Origin: Massilia sp. R2A-15
GTDB taxonomy: Bacteria > Pseudomonadota > Gammaproteobacteria > Burkholderiales > Burkholderiaceae_D
DNA: 64,000 nucleotides
NCBI RefSeq assembly: GCF_030704305.1
Contig: NZ_CP131935.1
Location: 3,968,001-4,032,000 of the forward strand
Direction: 5' to 3'
Shown here: positions 1 to 7,193 of the stretch, piece after piece
Layout of the letters: each line of letters begins with the position of its first letter
How positions within the stretch are numbered: the stretch's first letter is position 1
The notes under the pieces: model-generated
Database searches by the model: none
What the model was told of the DNA's origin: nothing
Seen by the model: the letters and a program-made list of their open reading frames with translations, nothing else
Translations under genes and position numbers: made by a program

Positions 1-36
1 TCAACCCGTTTCGTTCGCCAACCTGGAGCCGCAAAA

Positions 37-2004
37 ATGACCCCTGTCCCGACTGTGCCGCGCCGCCGCCTGCTGCAACTGCTCGCCGCCGCCCCCCTGC
101 TGCCACTGTCATCGTTCAGCGCAGCGAGCCTGCTGTCCGGCTGCGGCGCCCAGGCCGGCATCGCCACCGCCGCGACGCCCGGCGCCGCAACGCTGGCCGG
201 TGTGACCTTCAGCTCCATGCCGGCGCCCTCGCTGTCCAATCCCGCGGCGATGGCAACCACCAGCACGACCTCGGTCATGACCGCGCGCTTCAGCGACGCC
301 AGCAAGATCGACTTCAAGCTGGCCTACCAGCCCTTCTTCATCACCGGAGACCTGGTCGCCGACGGCGCAGGCGGCAGGATCGTCGCCGGCGGCTACTACG
401 ACATCCACGGCGCGCCGATTATCGACGCCACCGTCGCCGGCAGGGAGCGCCAGTTTTTCTCCGACTCGCCGGACGGCACCTCGCTGCTCACCGTCCCGAA
501 CGCGAAAGCGGCCGGCGTGAAGGGCAATACCGTGTTCGCCGTGGTGCAGTTCGAGTACACCACCGGGGCGCAGGATGGCGTGACCGGCATGTACGGGCGT
601 CTGCCGTCGCCGATCGCCGTGCTGACCCTCGATCAGGACCCGGCCACCGGCAAGCTGTCGCTGGTGAAGTACCACAACGTCGATACCTCCAGCGTGAACG
701 GCCTGTGGATCACCTGCGGCGCCAGCCTGTCGCCGTGGGGGACCCACCTGTCCAGCGAGGAGTACGAACCCAACGCATTTACCGCCGCCACCGACGCGCA
801 GTTCAAGGCCTTCAGCAAGAACCTGTACGGCAGCGAAACCGCGGCCAATCCCTACAACTACGGACACCTGCCGGAAGTGACGGTCAATGCTGACGGCACG
901 GCGTCCATCAAAAAGCACTACTGCCTGGGGCGCATCTCGCACGAACTGGTGCAGGTCATGCCGGACAACCGCACTGTGATCATGGGCGACGACGCCACCA
1001 ACAGCGGCTACTTCGTCTTCGTTGCCGAGAAGGAGAAGGACCTGTCGGCGGGTAGCCTGTATGTCGCCAGGGTCGGCGCCGGCTTCTCGCTCGATCCGAC
1101 GGCCGCCGCGGCGCCGCTCTCCTGGATCAAGCTCGGGTCGGCCACCAGCGCGGAGGTCCGGGCCATGGCGGCGTCGCTGAAGCCGACCGACATCATGGAC
1201 GTGCGCAGCGCTGACCCGCACGACGCGAGCTACACCAGGATCGCGGCGAGCGGGCGCATCGAATGGGTAAAGCTGGCGCCGGGCATGGAGAAGGCGGCGG
1301 CCTTCCTCGAGACCCATCGCTACGCGGCGCTGGTGGGCGCATCGATGGGCTTCACCAAGATGGAAGGCACGACCGTCAACATTCAGGACAAGATCGCCTA
1401 CTCGGCGCTGCAGAACTGCCAGGGCTCGATGGTGGCGGGGAACGCGCTGAACGTGCCGGGCAACGGCGTGTCGATCCCGAAGGCGCTCGACGCGGGCGCG
1501 GTGATGATGCTGAACCTGAAGGGCGGCGCGAAGGACAGCGCCGGCGCGGCAATCGACAGCGAGTGGATGCCGGCCGATACGAAAGCGCTGCTGACGGGCG
1601 AGGACATCGCCGCCGACGCGCTGGGCAATACCGCCAATCCCGACAAGGTCGCCAATCCGGACAACCTGAAGTTCTCGGAGAAGATGCGCACGCTGTTCAT
1701 CGGCGAGGACAGCAGCCAGCACGTCAACAACTTCCTGTGGGCGTACAACGTCGACACCAGGGTGCTGGCGCGGGTAATGTCGATTCCCGCCGGCGGCGAG
1801 TCGACCGGCCTGCACGCGGTCGATGAAATCAATGGCTGGACCTACATCATGAGCAACTTCCAGCATGCGGGCGACTGGGGCGCCATTCACGCCGTCGTCA
1901 AGCCGACGCTCGATCCGCTGATCCGGGCCAACTACAAGGACAAGTCAGGCGCCGCGGTGGGCTACCTGACCGGGGAATTGAGCCAGATCCGGCTGTCGAA
2001 GTAG
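37..2004 (+). CDS. PhoX-family (DUF839) exported phosphatase
   Basis: The 655-residue protein resembles PhoX alkaline phosphatases, calcium/iron enzymes that release phosphate from organic esters outside the cytoplasm. The N-terminus has a twin-arginine stretch (PRRRLLQLL) followed by a hydrophobic run and LLSGC, which could be a lipobox, so Tat export, perhaps as a lipoprotein, is likely. PhoX-like segments are visible: SPWGTHLSSEEYEP near residue 230, MGDDATNSGYFVF near 315 and GEDSSQHVNNFLW near 555. The ATG at 37 follows GGAG at 25-28 with 8 nt spacing. The aqpS gene ends 12 nt downstream on the other strand. The family call is fairly firm; the substrate is not shown by sequence. Confidence 0.8.
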   Translation: MTPVPTVPRRRLLQLLAAAPLLPLSSFSAASLLSGCGAQAGIATAATPGAATLAGVTFSSMPAPSLSNPAAMATTSTTSVMTARFSDASKIDFKLAYQPFFITGDLVADGAGGRIVAGGYYDIHGAPIIDATVAGRERQFFSDSPDGTSLLTVPNAKAAGVKGNTVFAVVQFEYTTGAQDGVTGMYGRLPSPIAVLTLDQDPATGKLSLVKYHNVDTSSVNGLWITCGASLSPWGTHLSSEEYEPNAFTAATDAQFKAFSKNLYGSETAANPYNYGHLPEVTVNADGTASIKKHYCLGRISHELVQVMPDNRTVIMGDDATNSGYFVFVAEKEKDLSAGSLYVARVGAGFSLDPTAAAAPLSWIKLGSATSAEVRAMAASLKPTDIMDVRSADPHDASYTRIAASGRIEWVKLAPGMEKAAAFLETHRYAALVGASMGFTKMEGTTVNIQDKIAYSALQNCQGSMVAGNALNVPGNGVSIPKALDAGAVMMLNLKGGAKDSAGAAIDSEWMPADTKALLTGEDIAADALGNTANPDKVANPDNLKFSEKMRTLFIGEDSSQHVNNFLWAYNVDTRVLARVMSIPAGGESTGLHAVDEINGWTYIMSNFQHAGDWGAIHAVVKPTLDPLIRANYKDKSGAAVGYLTGELSQIRLSK

Positions 2005-2016
2005 TTCGCTCCCGCT

Positions 2017-2739
2017 TCAGCGCTGGGCGCGCTGCGGATCGAAGTCGCCGGGCGCCACGGTGCCGGCGATAGTGGCGCCTGCCGGAGCGCTCGGATAAAG
2101 CCAGCCAAACAGCAGCGTCGCCGCCGCGCCTCCCACCAACTGCGCCGCGATGAAACCGGGCGCATCGGCCGCGCGGATGCCGGCGAAGGTATCGCTCGCC
2201 GCCCGCGCGAGCGTCACGGCGGGATTGGCGAACGAAGTCGATGAGGTGAACCAATAGGCGGAGGTGATGTAGGCCGCAACCGCGAACGGCGTCACCGCGG
2301 GGCGGCTGCGCGAACATCCCATGATGACGCCGACCAGGCCGAAGGTGGCCACGCACTCGCTCCACCATTGCGCGCCGCCGGTGCGCACGTGCGCCGATGC
2401 GAAGAACACGGGCAGCGAAAACATCAGGTGCGCCGCAGCCACGCCGGCAAAGGCGCCGAGCAGTTGCACGCCGATGTAGGGCGCCACTTCGCGCGCCGGC
2501 ATGTTGCCCTGCCACGCTTCGGACAAGGTGACCACCGGGTTGAAATGCGCGCCCGAGATGGTGCCGAACATCAGGATCAGCGCGACCAGCCCGGCGCCGG
2601 TGGCCAGCGCATTCGCCAGCAAGGCCAGAGCCACATTGCCCCCCGCGAGGCGCTCGGCCATGATGCCGGAGCCGACCACCACCGCCAGCAGCATGGCGCT
2701 GCCCAGGCCTTCCGCCACGAGGCGCTTCGCCACCGTCAT
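2017..2739 (-). CDS. aqpS: Aquaglyceroporin, probable arsenite channel AqpS
   Basis: This is a 240-residue MIP-family channel with about six membrane segments. The first pore motif reads NPV (FNPVVT, near residue 67) instead of NPA; the second is canonical (NPAVT, near residue 171). The gene is the last of five in the ars operon, and its ATG overlaps the arsC stop in ATGA. In Sinorhizobium meliloti, AqpS in an ars operon lets arsenite made by ArsC leave the cell down its gradient, and the context here predicts the same role. No ArsB or Acr3 pump is encoded in the window, so this may be the operon's only exit route. A general glycerol or water channel is the alternative. Confidence 0.82.
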   Translation of the reverse strand: MTVAKRLVAEGLGSAMLLAVVVGSGIMAERLAGGNVALALLANALATGAGLVALILMFGTISGAHFNPVVTLSEAWQGNMPAREVAPYIGVQLLGAFAGVAAAHLMFSLPVFFASAHVRTGGAQWWSECVATFGLVGVIMGCSRSRPAVTPFAVAAYITSAYWFTSSTSFANPAVTLARAASDTFAGIRAADAPGFIAAQLVGGAAATLLFGWLYPSAPAGATIAGTVAPGDFDPQRAQR

Positions 2740-3236
2740 ACCGGCATCTCCCCGATTTTGCGAATTTCGTCATTGATGGCCGGCGTGTCGAATAGCTGTG
2801 GCGGCAAGCCGACGAAGGCATCGACCTTCCTGCGGATCTGTCGGCAGATGGTCTCGAACGCCGCGCGCTTCTGTTGTTCCGTACCCTCCACCGCGGCCGG
2901 GTCCTCGAAGCCCCAGTGTGCGGTCGCCGGATGGCCGGGCCAGAATGGACAGGTCTCGCCGGCCGCGTTGTCGCACACGGTGATGATGAAGTCCATCCGC
3001 GGCGCGCCGGGCGCGGCGAATTCGTCCCAGCTCTTGCTGCGCAGCTGGTCGACCGGATAGCCCATCTGCTGCACCTGTTCGATGGCGAACGGGTTCACCG
3101 TGCCGCCCGGCTTGCTGCCGGCGCTGAAGCCCTTGAAGCGGCCGGCGCCAAGCGTCGTCACCAGGGCTTCGGCCATGATGCTGCGCGCCGAATTGCCTGT
3201 GCATAGGAACAGCACGTTGTAGATCTTTTCATTCAT
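2736..3236 (-). CDS. arsC: Arsenate reductase ArsC (low-molecular-weight phosphatase fold)
   Basis: This 166-residue protein reduces arsenate to arsenite. It belongs to the low-molecular-weight tyrosine phosphatase fold class: the anion-binding loop C12-T-G-N-S-A-R18 is a CX5R motif placed directly after the first beta strand. Further cysteines (VCDNAAGETC, near residues 88-96) could supply the disulfide relay used by thioredoxin-coupled members. Its ATG at 3236 overlaps the arsN2 stop by 4 nt, and its own stop overlaps the aqpS start. The product arsenite would be handed to the downstream channel or bound by ArsR. A plain protein tyrosine phosphatase is unlikely given the operon. Confidence 0.92.
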   Translation of the reverse strand: MNEKIYNVLFLCTGNSARSIMAEALVTTLGAGRFKGFSAGSKPGGTVNPFAIEQVQQMGYPVDQLRSKSWDEFAAPGAPRMDFIITVCDNAAGETCPFWPGHPATAHWGFEDPAAVEGTEQQKRAAFETICRQIRRKVDAFVGLPPQLFDTPAINDEIRKIGEMPV

Positions 3237-3679
3237 GGTTCACCGCCTTGTTCAGTGAGGATTTTGCGCAGGCACACCGCCTGCGACGGGCACAGGGTGG
3301 AAAATTCCTGCGTGGACTGGATGGATGCGGGCGCTTGTGCGCGCGGCACGATGGCGTATCCGCGCCGCGCGAAAAAGTCGGCCGCGGTCGTCGTCAGCAG
3401 GTACAGCGCTTCAACGCCTGCATCGCGCGACCTGCGCTCGAGGGCGTCGACCAGTTCGCCGCCGAGCCCGGCACTGCGGCGTTCCGGGCTCACGGCGAGC
3501 GAACGCAGCAGGCCGACCTTTCCAAAGCGCTCGAGGCCGATCACGCCAAGCAGGGACCGGCTTTCCATGGCGACGATGAATTCGCCCATGCCGCCGGGGT
3601 GTAGGTCTTCGTGCGGCAGCTTGCAGGCGCCGAGCAATGCGATCGCGGCGTCGAAGTCCTGTTCCGTGGCGGACCGCAT
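3233..3679 (-). CDS. arsN2: GNAT acetyltransferase, ArsN2-like
   Basis: This 148-residue GNAT-fold N-acetyltransferase is found in arsenic operons. I place the start at the ATG at 3679, which overlaps the arsI stop in TGATG and gives the usual family length; upstream in-frame ATGs at 3688 and 3709 would lie inside arsI. The acetyl-CoA-binding segment is visible as LAVSPERRSAGLGGELVDAL, followed by LLTTTAADFFARRGY, typical of the C-terminal GNAT half. Related ArsN1 enzymes acetylate arsinothricin or phosphinothricin. The substrate of ArsN2 is not established as far as I know, so the role in arsenic detoxification is inferred from context. Confidence 0.8.
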   Translation of the reverse strand: MRSATEQDFDAAIALLGACKLPHEDLHPGGMGEFIVAMESRSLLGVIGLERFGKVGLLRSLAVSPERRSAGLGGELVDALERRSRDAGVEALYLLTTTAADFFARRGYAIVPRAQAPASIQSTQEFSTLCPSQAVCLRKILTEQGGEP

Positions 3680-4152
3680 CAGCAACATTGGCTCTTTGGC
3701 GCACAGCATGCGGCGGCCGCCTTCGCCTTGACGGCCGGCACGCAACAAGCCTCGCCGGCGCCGGGCTCGGTTGCGGCCGCGCCAAACACCGGGATCGTAT
3801 CGAGCGTATGGAAGGTTTCCCAGGCAATGCCCGCGGGATCGTTGACCCAGTACTTGTCGGACTTGGCGTAGCAGCACGCCGCGCCCTCTTCCGTTTCGAC
3901 CTCGCCCTGCAGCGCTTGCAGGCGACCATGCATCTCGCCGAGTTCCTCGGCCGATTCGACCTGGATGCCCAGGTGATTCACGCCAACTGCCGCGCCGCGT
4001 TGCGAAATGGCGAAATTGACGCGCGGATCGTCGAGCGCCCATTTCGCGTAGTCAGGCTTGACCACGGTGGGCGGCGAGGCAAACATGCCGGAGTAAAACC
4101 GGATGCTGTCGGCAAGATCGGCGACGGATACGTGAACGTGCAAGCGTTTCAT
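3679..4152 (-). CDS. arsI: ArsI/CadI-family dioxygenase (C-As lyase type)
   Basis: This 157-residue vicinal-oxygen-chelate protein resembles ArsI, the iron-dependent enzyme that breaks the carbon-arsenic bond of trivalent organoarsenicals. The expected features are present: metal ligands H5 or H7, H60 (in VNHLGIQV) and E112 (WETF), plus a vicinal cysteine pair C93-C94 (AACCYAKSDKYW) that binds the organoarsenical. The C-terminus has three more Cys-Cys pairs (near residues 136, 149 and 156), which could bind thiophilic metal. The start at 4152 overlaps the arsR stop in ATGA; a longer frame would run into arsR. Some homologues are annotated cadmium-induced CadI, so the substrate is not certain. 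Confidence 0.87.
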   Translation of the reverse strand: MKRLHVHVSVADLADSIRFYSGMFASPPTVVKPDYAKWALDDPRVNFAISQRGAAVGVNHLGIQVESAEELGEMHGRLQALQGEVETEEGAACCYAKSDKYWVNDPAGIAWETFHTLDTIPVFGAAATEPGAGEACCVPAVKAKAAAACCAPKSQCC

Positions 4153-4490
4153 GAGCAGACTCCTTGGTTGGTGGGACAGGTGGCGCTGCCAGCGGGCGAA
4201 CACGGATTGCCGCCGCAGCAGTTTTCAGTCAAAAAGCCAATCAGGTCGTTCATCGTGCCGAAACTGGCCGTGTAGATCAGCGAGCGCCCGGCCTTGGTGG
4301 GCGACACCAAGCCGGCGTGCGTCAACTCCTTCAAATGGAATGACAGCGACGACGGCGGAATGGCGAGGTGTTCGGCGATGCGAGTGGCCGGCATGCCTTC
4401 CGTTCCGGCTTGCACCAGCAGGCGAAACACGGCGAGGCGCGATTCCTGGGCCAGTGCGTTCAGGGCCACGATGGCTTCTTTGTTTTCCAT
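4149..4490 (-). CDS. arsR: ArsR-family arsenite-responsive repressor
   Basis: This 113-residue SmtB/ArsR winged-helix repressor should control the five-gene operon it heads. The DNA-recognition segment is IPPSSLSFHLKELTHAGLV (residues 45-63). The likely arsenite site lies at the C-terminus, C91-C92-G-G-N-P-C97, resembling the atypical site of Acidithiobacillus ferrooxidans ArsR (two adjacent cysteines and a third a few residues on) rather than the ELCVCDL site of the E. coli plasmid proteins. The start chosen is ATG 4490 (MENKEAIVAL). Codons further upstream would fall within the operator and core promoter. The operator is described separately at 4514-4541. Confidence 0.92.
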   Translation of the reverse strand: MENKEAIVALNALAQESRLAVFRLLVQAGTEGMPATRIAEHLAIPPSSLSFHLKELTHAGLVSPTKAGRSLIYTASFGTMNDLIGFLTENCCGGNPCSPAGSATCPTNQGVCS

Positions 4491-4513
4491 TGCGTCGGTG
4501 CCTTTGCAATTAA

Positions 4514-4553
4514 CGATACTTCGATAATAATGGAAGTATCGAATCATTGTCAA
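4514..4553 (-). promoter_or_regulatory. ars operon promoter with ArsR-type operator
   Basis: A perfect 9-bp inverted repeat, CGATACTTC (4514-4522) and GAAGTATCG (4533-4541), is separated by 10 bp. Read on the minus strand it overlaps a near-consensus sigma-70 promoter: TTGACA (complement of 4548-4553), 18 bp, then TATTAT (complement of 4524-4529), with the -10 box between the two repeat arms. A bound repressor would occlude RNA polymerase. The distance to the arsR ATG is about 24 nt from the nearer arm. The promoter and palindrome are read directly; ArsR binding is inferred from position. Confidence 0.85.
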
Positions 4554-4641
4554 GGGTCGTGCGCAAATCGCTTGTCTGCGGAGGGAAAAACCGAAAGGGG
4601 GACATGCTGGCGGCGCTGCACGACAAACTTTAGCCGGGAGA

Positions 4642-4715
4642 TGGAGCGGGTGAAGGGAATCGAACCCTCGTCGTAAGCTTGGGAAGCTTCTGCTCTACCA
4701 TTGAGCTACACCCGC
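4642..4715 (-). tRNA. tRNA-Gly (anticodon CCC)
   Basis: The complement folds as a 74-nt tRNA including an encoded 3' CCA. It has acceptor stem GCGGGTG/CACCCGC, D arm GCTC/GAGC, anticodon loop TTCCCAA (anticodon CCC), a T arm with TTCGATT, and discriminator T before CCA. It closely resembles E. coli glyU, which also reads GGG codons. The anticodon stem closes with one G-A mismatch (positions 27-43). Confidence 0.95.
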
Positions 4716-5047
4716 GTAGCCCGCATTCTACGCGGATTCTGGCGACTTTGACAAAATTCCGATACGCACGTTCTCGGCCCGCACCCGTTCGGTATTGCGG
4801 CCCAAGCCGCCTCAATGGATCGGGACTACCTGGGAGGCGCACGCGAACGCGCGCAGGTTCAACGTGGGCCTGGGTCGAACCGCGGCCGTCCGGCATTGGC
4901 CGGCAAGCCGTTCGCCGGCGCGCGGACTACGTCCAAATTGGGTTAAGCACCCCGCGATATTCGGAGCGCAAGCGCATATCGCGCAGGAAGAAACCGCGCG
5001 TAGCTCCAGGGTCGAACGCCCCCGGCGGCGGCCGTCCTGCCGTCCTC
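4716..5047. other. Intergenic stretch without a supported gene
   Basis: Apart from the tRNA promoter at its left end, I see no convincing gene, repeat or terminator here. Open frames crossing it are arginine-rich and run antisense to the tRNA or the downstream secreted protein, with no ribosome-binding site or family resemblance. Confidence 0.5.
4725..4754 (-). promoter_or_regulatory. Promoter of tRNA-Gly(CCC)
   Basis: On the minus strand TTGTCA (complement of 4749-4754) and TAGAAT (complement of 4725-4730) are 18 bp apart. The -10 box lies 9 nt before the first tRNA base and is followed by a GC-rich GCGGGC discriminator, as is usual for stable-RNA promoters under stringent control. Confidence 0.6.
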
Positions 5048-5470
5048 TCAACGGCTGGTCAGCAACCGCACAACTTCCGTACCCGAGGTCTCGCCCTGCG
5101 CCGTCAGGTGCGGCACCACCATCAGCATTTCGCCGGTGACCTCGTCGAAATCGCTGCGGTTGAGCGTCATTTTCAGCGACATGTCGGTGGCGACGAAGGT
5201 GTTCGGCGACGAGGCGACGAGCATCTTGCGCTGGCCGTCATTGACCGCGGCATACATGCGGTTGCCATACACGCGCAGCCGCATCGTCTGGCCATTCGAC
5301 AAATCGTACATGCCCTTGTACACATCAAGATCCTGCGCGGACATCTGATACCTGTGTTCGGGAAGCACAATCTGGTATCCCGTAATGCGAACCGATGGAT
5401 CTGGCTCCGTCTGCGCCGCCGCCCCCAGCGCAAGCATTCCCAGAAAGGTTGAAATCAGCAGCTTTTTCAT
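5048..5470 (-). CDS. Small secreted protein of unknown function
   Basis: I do not recognise a family. The 140-residue product begins MKKLLISTFLGMLALGAAAQ, a textbook Sec signal peptide with likely cleavage after AAA or AQ. The mature part (about 120 residues) has no cysteine and alternates short polar and hydrophobic stretches (MYDLSNGQTMRLRVYGNRMY; LNRSDFDEVTGEMLMVVPHL), suggesting a small periplasmic beta-rich protein. Two adjacent ATGs occur; the second (5470) is 5 nt from GGAGG and is preferred, whereas the first (5473) would be only 2 nt away. It stands alone between a tRNA and the UdgX gene on the same strand. Confidence 0.75.
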   Translation of the reverse strand: MKKLLISTFLGMLALGAAAQTEPDPSVRITGYQIVLPEHRYQMSAQDLDVYKGMYDLSNGQTMRLRVYGNRMYAAVNDGQRKMLVASSPNTFVATDMSLKMTLNRSDFDEVTGEMLMVVPHLTAQGETSGTEVVRLLTSR

Positions 5471-5702
5471 CATAGCCTCCGGCGTCATGCACTCAACAAT
5501 CGGGTCGATACAATGTTGCAACCCGTCGGTGCGACCATTTTTTCGCGATCCCACTGTGTTAAATATAGTCCGCATTCGCGCCGGCGCACGTGTTTTTTTG
5601 ATAAGGCAAAAATACGCTACCTCGACTGGAGAGCACCGCGGTCCACTGCCGAGATTGTTAAATTCCGAAATCCCGATGCAGGCGGATCAATCCTCCGCGG
5701 GC

Positions 5703-7193
5703 TTAGTTTTCGCTTTTCATTTGCAGTAATTGCTGCGCCTGCCTGAGACCGTCAACCATCACCGCCATCGCCTGCTGTTTCGACGCCTCGTCGGGCACCC
5801 GCAATACAAACGAGGGGTGATACACGGTGATGACCCAGCGCCCGTCGTGCCGGATCGGCTTGCCGATGGTGTCCTTCAGCGTGACGTTGCCCGTGCCCAG
5901 CACCGACTTGAGCGCCGTGCTGCCGAGCGCGACGATCACGTCCGGCTTCACCTGCGCCAGCTCCTGGTCGAGCCAGTAACTGCACGCCTCGATCTCGCGC
6001 TGCGCCGGCGTCTTGTGCAGCCGCCGCTTGCCGCGCGGCTCCCACTTGAAATGCTTGACGGCGTTGGTCAGGTAGATCGTGCGGCGGTCCAGGCCGGCGT
6101 CGCGCAGCACCTGGTCCAGCAACTGGCCGGCCGGACCGACGAACGGTTCGCCCGCAAGGTCTTCCTGGTCGCCTGGCTGCTCCCCGACGAGCATGATGCG
6201 CGCGTGTGCCGGCCCGGCGCCGCCCACCGCCTGCGTGGCGTGCTGCCACAGCTCGCAGCGACGGCATTCGTCCAGCGTCGACGGCGCCTGGCGCTGCGGC
6301 TGCGCCTTGTCGGCGGCAATCGGGATCGTCGTGCCGCGGCGCTGCCCGACCGCTTCGGCCTGGCCAGTGCGCCGCGCGCCGGCCGCCGCCTGGCTGACCA
6401 TCTGCGGCACCACGCTGCCTTCGGGCAGGTGCTTCCAGAAGCGCGAGGGAATATGGCTGCGCATCAGCCCGGCATTCAGGCGCGCCGGATTGAAAATGCT
6501 GCGGTAGTAGGTGAGCCACAGCGCCTCGCCGGCATCGTCGAGGTCGGCCGCGCTGCTCACCAGCGGGCCGGTGTTGTGCAGGGTTTCGCCGTCCCACAGC
6601 ACGCTCGCGTCCGGCGTGGCGATCATCCAGCTGATGCGGCCCATGCGGCTGACGAAATGCTGGGCCACTTGCGGCAGCACGTCGTGGGCCGGCTCGAACC
6701 AGGCGACGAAACGCGGCGCGCCCGCCGCTTCGGGACGCTCGCGGAAGCGGATGTAGGCATGCATGTCATGTTCTTCGCGGTGCACCGCCTTGACCATCGC
6801 GTGCAGCCGGGCGCCGTCTTCGTCGGCCGGCGACAGCACGACCTGGTCGCCATGCTGCCAGCGCCAGACCACGCGGTACAGGAATGCCCAGCGGTCCGGC
6901 ACGCGGCAGCACGCCGCGCTTTGCAGCATGTCCATCAGCTTGCGCGGCAGGTGCATCACCGGCCTGGCCTGGCGCAGGTCGATGGCATGCGCCGCCTCGT
7001 GCGGATCGGCCGGAGCCCCGGCGAACAGGTCGGCCTCGTCGCGCTGACCGATCCATTTGACCGCGTGCGGCGCAATGTCGAACGCCAGCAGTTCGCGCGC
7101 CGCCTCGCGCCATTCGGCGAAACCGGCTACCAGCAAGGGTTGGCCGGCGCTGGCGGCGACGGCCGCGTTTATGCTGCCCGCAGTTCCGGCCAT
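5703..7193 (-). CDS. udgX: UdgX-type uracil-DNA protein fused to a TIGR03915/DUF4130 domain
   Basis: The protein has 496 residues. The first half (about 1-260) matches the DNA-metabolism domain (DUF4130/TIGR03915) that accompanies a radical-SAM partner. The second half (about 300-490) is a family-4-like uracil-DNA glycosylase with GEQPGDQED near residue 337, C310-x2-C313 and a further cysteine C404 as iron-sulfur ligands, and HPSFVLR near 459. The loop KRRLHK carries His393, equivalent to the histidine with which Mycobacterium UdgX forms a covalent bond to the abasic site after uracil removal. The ATG at 7193 lies inside the end of the upstream radical-SAM gene (25-nt overlap), indicating coupled expression from the SOS promoter. 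Confidence 0.88.
   Translation of the reverse strand: MAGTAGSINAAVAASAGQPLLVAGFAEWREAARELLAFDIAPHAVKWIGQRDEADLFAGAPADPHEAAHAIDLRQARPVMHLPRKLMDMLQSAACCRVPDRWAFLYRVVWRWQHGDQVVLSPADEDGARLHAMVKAVHREEHDMHAYIRFRERPEAAGAPRFVAWFEPAHDVLPQVAQHFVSRMGRISWMIATPDASVLWDGETLHNTGPLVSSAADLDDAGEALWLTYYRSIFNPARLNAGLMRSHIPSRFWKHLPEGSVVPQMVSQAAAGARRTGQAEAVGQRRGTTIPIAADKAQPQRQAPSTLDECRRCELWQHATQAVGGAGPAHARIMLVGEQPGDQEDLAGEPFVGPAGQLLDQVLRDAGLDRRTIYLTNAVKHFKWEPRGKRRLHKTPAQREIEACSYWLDQELAQVKPDVIVALGSTALKSVLGTGNVTLKDTIGKPIRHDGRWVITVYHPSFVLRVPDEASKQQAMAVMVDGLRQAQQLLQMKSEN

Noticed and set aside
109..1890. A 593-residue frame opposite the phosphatase gene
   Set aside because: Same codon-bias artefact: low complexity and no ribosome-binding site. 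The plus-strand gene has a Tat signal and family motifs.
4679..5452. Plus-strand frame crossing the tRNA and the secreted-protein gene
   Set aside because: It is antisense to a certain tRNA and to a gene with signal peptide and ribosome-binding site; there is no family resemblance.
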